Assembly: GCA_964557375.1 (NCBI GenBank)
Contig: CAZKZZ010000044.1
Coordinates: forward strand, 1-23,146
Direction: 5' to 3'
DNA from: CAZKZZ01 sp964557375
GTDB lineage: Bacteria; Spirochaetota; Spirochaetia; SPDA01; CAZJBZ01
Length of the DNA: 23,146 nt
Shown: positions 22,984 through 23,146 of the stretch, piece after piece
Layout: each line of letters starts with the position of its first letter
Position numbering within the stretch: position 1 is the first letter of the stretch
Program-made: the position numbers and the translations under genes
The notes under the pieces: model-generated
Databases searched by the model: none
What the model was told of the DNA's origin: nothing
What the model saw: the letters and a program-made list of their open reading frames with translations, nothing else

Positions 22984-23146
22984 GTGATGCAAGCACCTCG
23001 AGCCAGGAAGGATACCCGTAAGAGTTAGAAAGCTCAAACCCACTCAGTTCATCACCGAGACTACGAAGGAGGGCCGAAAAAAAATGGCCGGCTGCAGTTC
23101 GGATGTTGTCCTCGAGCATTTCAGGCCTGCCGAATGCTTCGAGGCC
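22979..23146 (-). CDS. C-terminal end of an unidentified protein (partial)
   Basis: The frame is open from the window edge to a TAA at 22979-22981, giving the last 55 residues, including GLEAFGRPEMLEDNIR, AAGHFFSALLRSLGDEL and a Trp-containing tail ending LEVLASQ. The strand and frame suit the gene order (same strand as the small gene, 39 bases before it). The family cannot be told from this fragment. Confidence 0.55.
   Translation of the reverse strand, partial: GLEAFGRPEMLEDNIRTAAGHFFSALLRSLGDELSGFELSNSYGYPSWLEVLASQ

Overview
The window is a dense, chromosome-like stretch of about 50% GC from a Gram-negative-type bacterium. It has signal-peptide and multi-spanning membrane proteins, an RND-family exporter and a periplasm-facing sulfatase-like enzyme. 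My best guess is a free-living spirochaete relative, but this rests on general protein style and is low confidence. I see no rRNA, tRNA, CRISPR array, transposase or phage gene. The longest gap between genes is about 0.2 kb (7746-7957, or to 7990 with the RibA start preferred here).

Region 1 (56-487) is a small secreted protein of unknown function. Region 2 (508-8626) is the most interesting part. It is a set of eight genes in four divergent or convergent blocks: a PTPS/QueD-like protein, a BchC-like MDR dehydrogenase and a stand-alone RibD reductase domain (minus strand); a GT4 glycosyltransferase, a CDP-alcohol phosphotransferase fused to an FkbM methyltransferase, and a membrane sulfatase/phosphotransferase-like protein (plus strand); a class I SAM methyltransferase (minus strand); and GTP cyclohydrolase II (plus strand). 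GTP cyclohydrolase II and the RibD reductase occur without a RibD deaminase domain, RibB, RibE or RibH, and beside a pterin-family enzyme and lipid-headgroup enzymes. I infer an uncharacterised pathway that turns GTP into a ribityl-pyrimidine or pterin-like compound, decorates it, and perhaps links it to a membrane lipid or glycan.

Region 3 (8633-12027) holds a MATE exporter, an iron-dependent hydroxyacid-oxoacid transhydrogenase-like alcohol dehydrogenase, and an unknown soluble protein. Region 4 (12042-14068) is a divergent ilvC/ilvY pair: ketol-acid reductoisomerase of the Ilv5-like type and its LysR regulator. Region 5 (14077-17306) is a ModF-like double ABC ATPase, then a fatty-acid 2-hydroxylase-like protein and an aldo/keto reductase in tandem. 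Region 6 (17338-20738) is a divergent RND/MMPL exporter and an auxin-efflux-carrier-family transporter. Region 7 (20793-23146) is a galacturonokinase-like GHMP kinase translationally coupled to a sugar-1-phosphate nucleotidylyltransferase, followed by a small unknown gene and the 3' end of another, both on the minus strand.

A recurring feature is that several genes without a Shine-Dalgarno (SD) sequence have a good -35/-10 promoter that places the predicted +1 on, or a few bases before, the start codon. This suggests leaderless or near-leaderless mRNAs. Other genes in the window (ilvC, the iron alcohol dehydrogenase, the hydroxylase, the PTPS-like gene) have ordinary SD sites.
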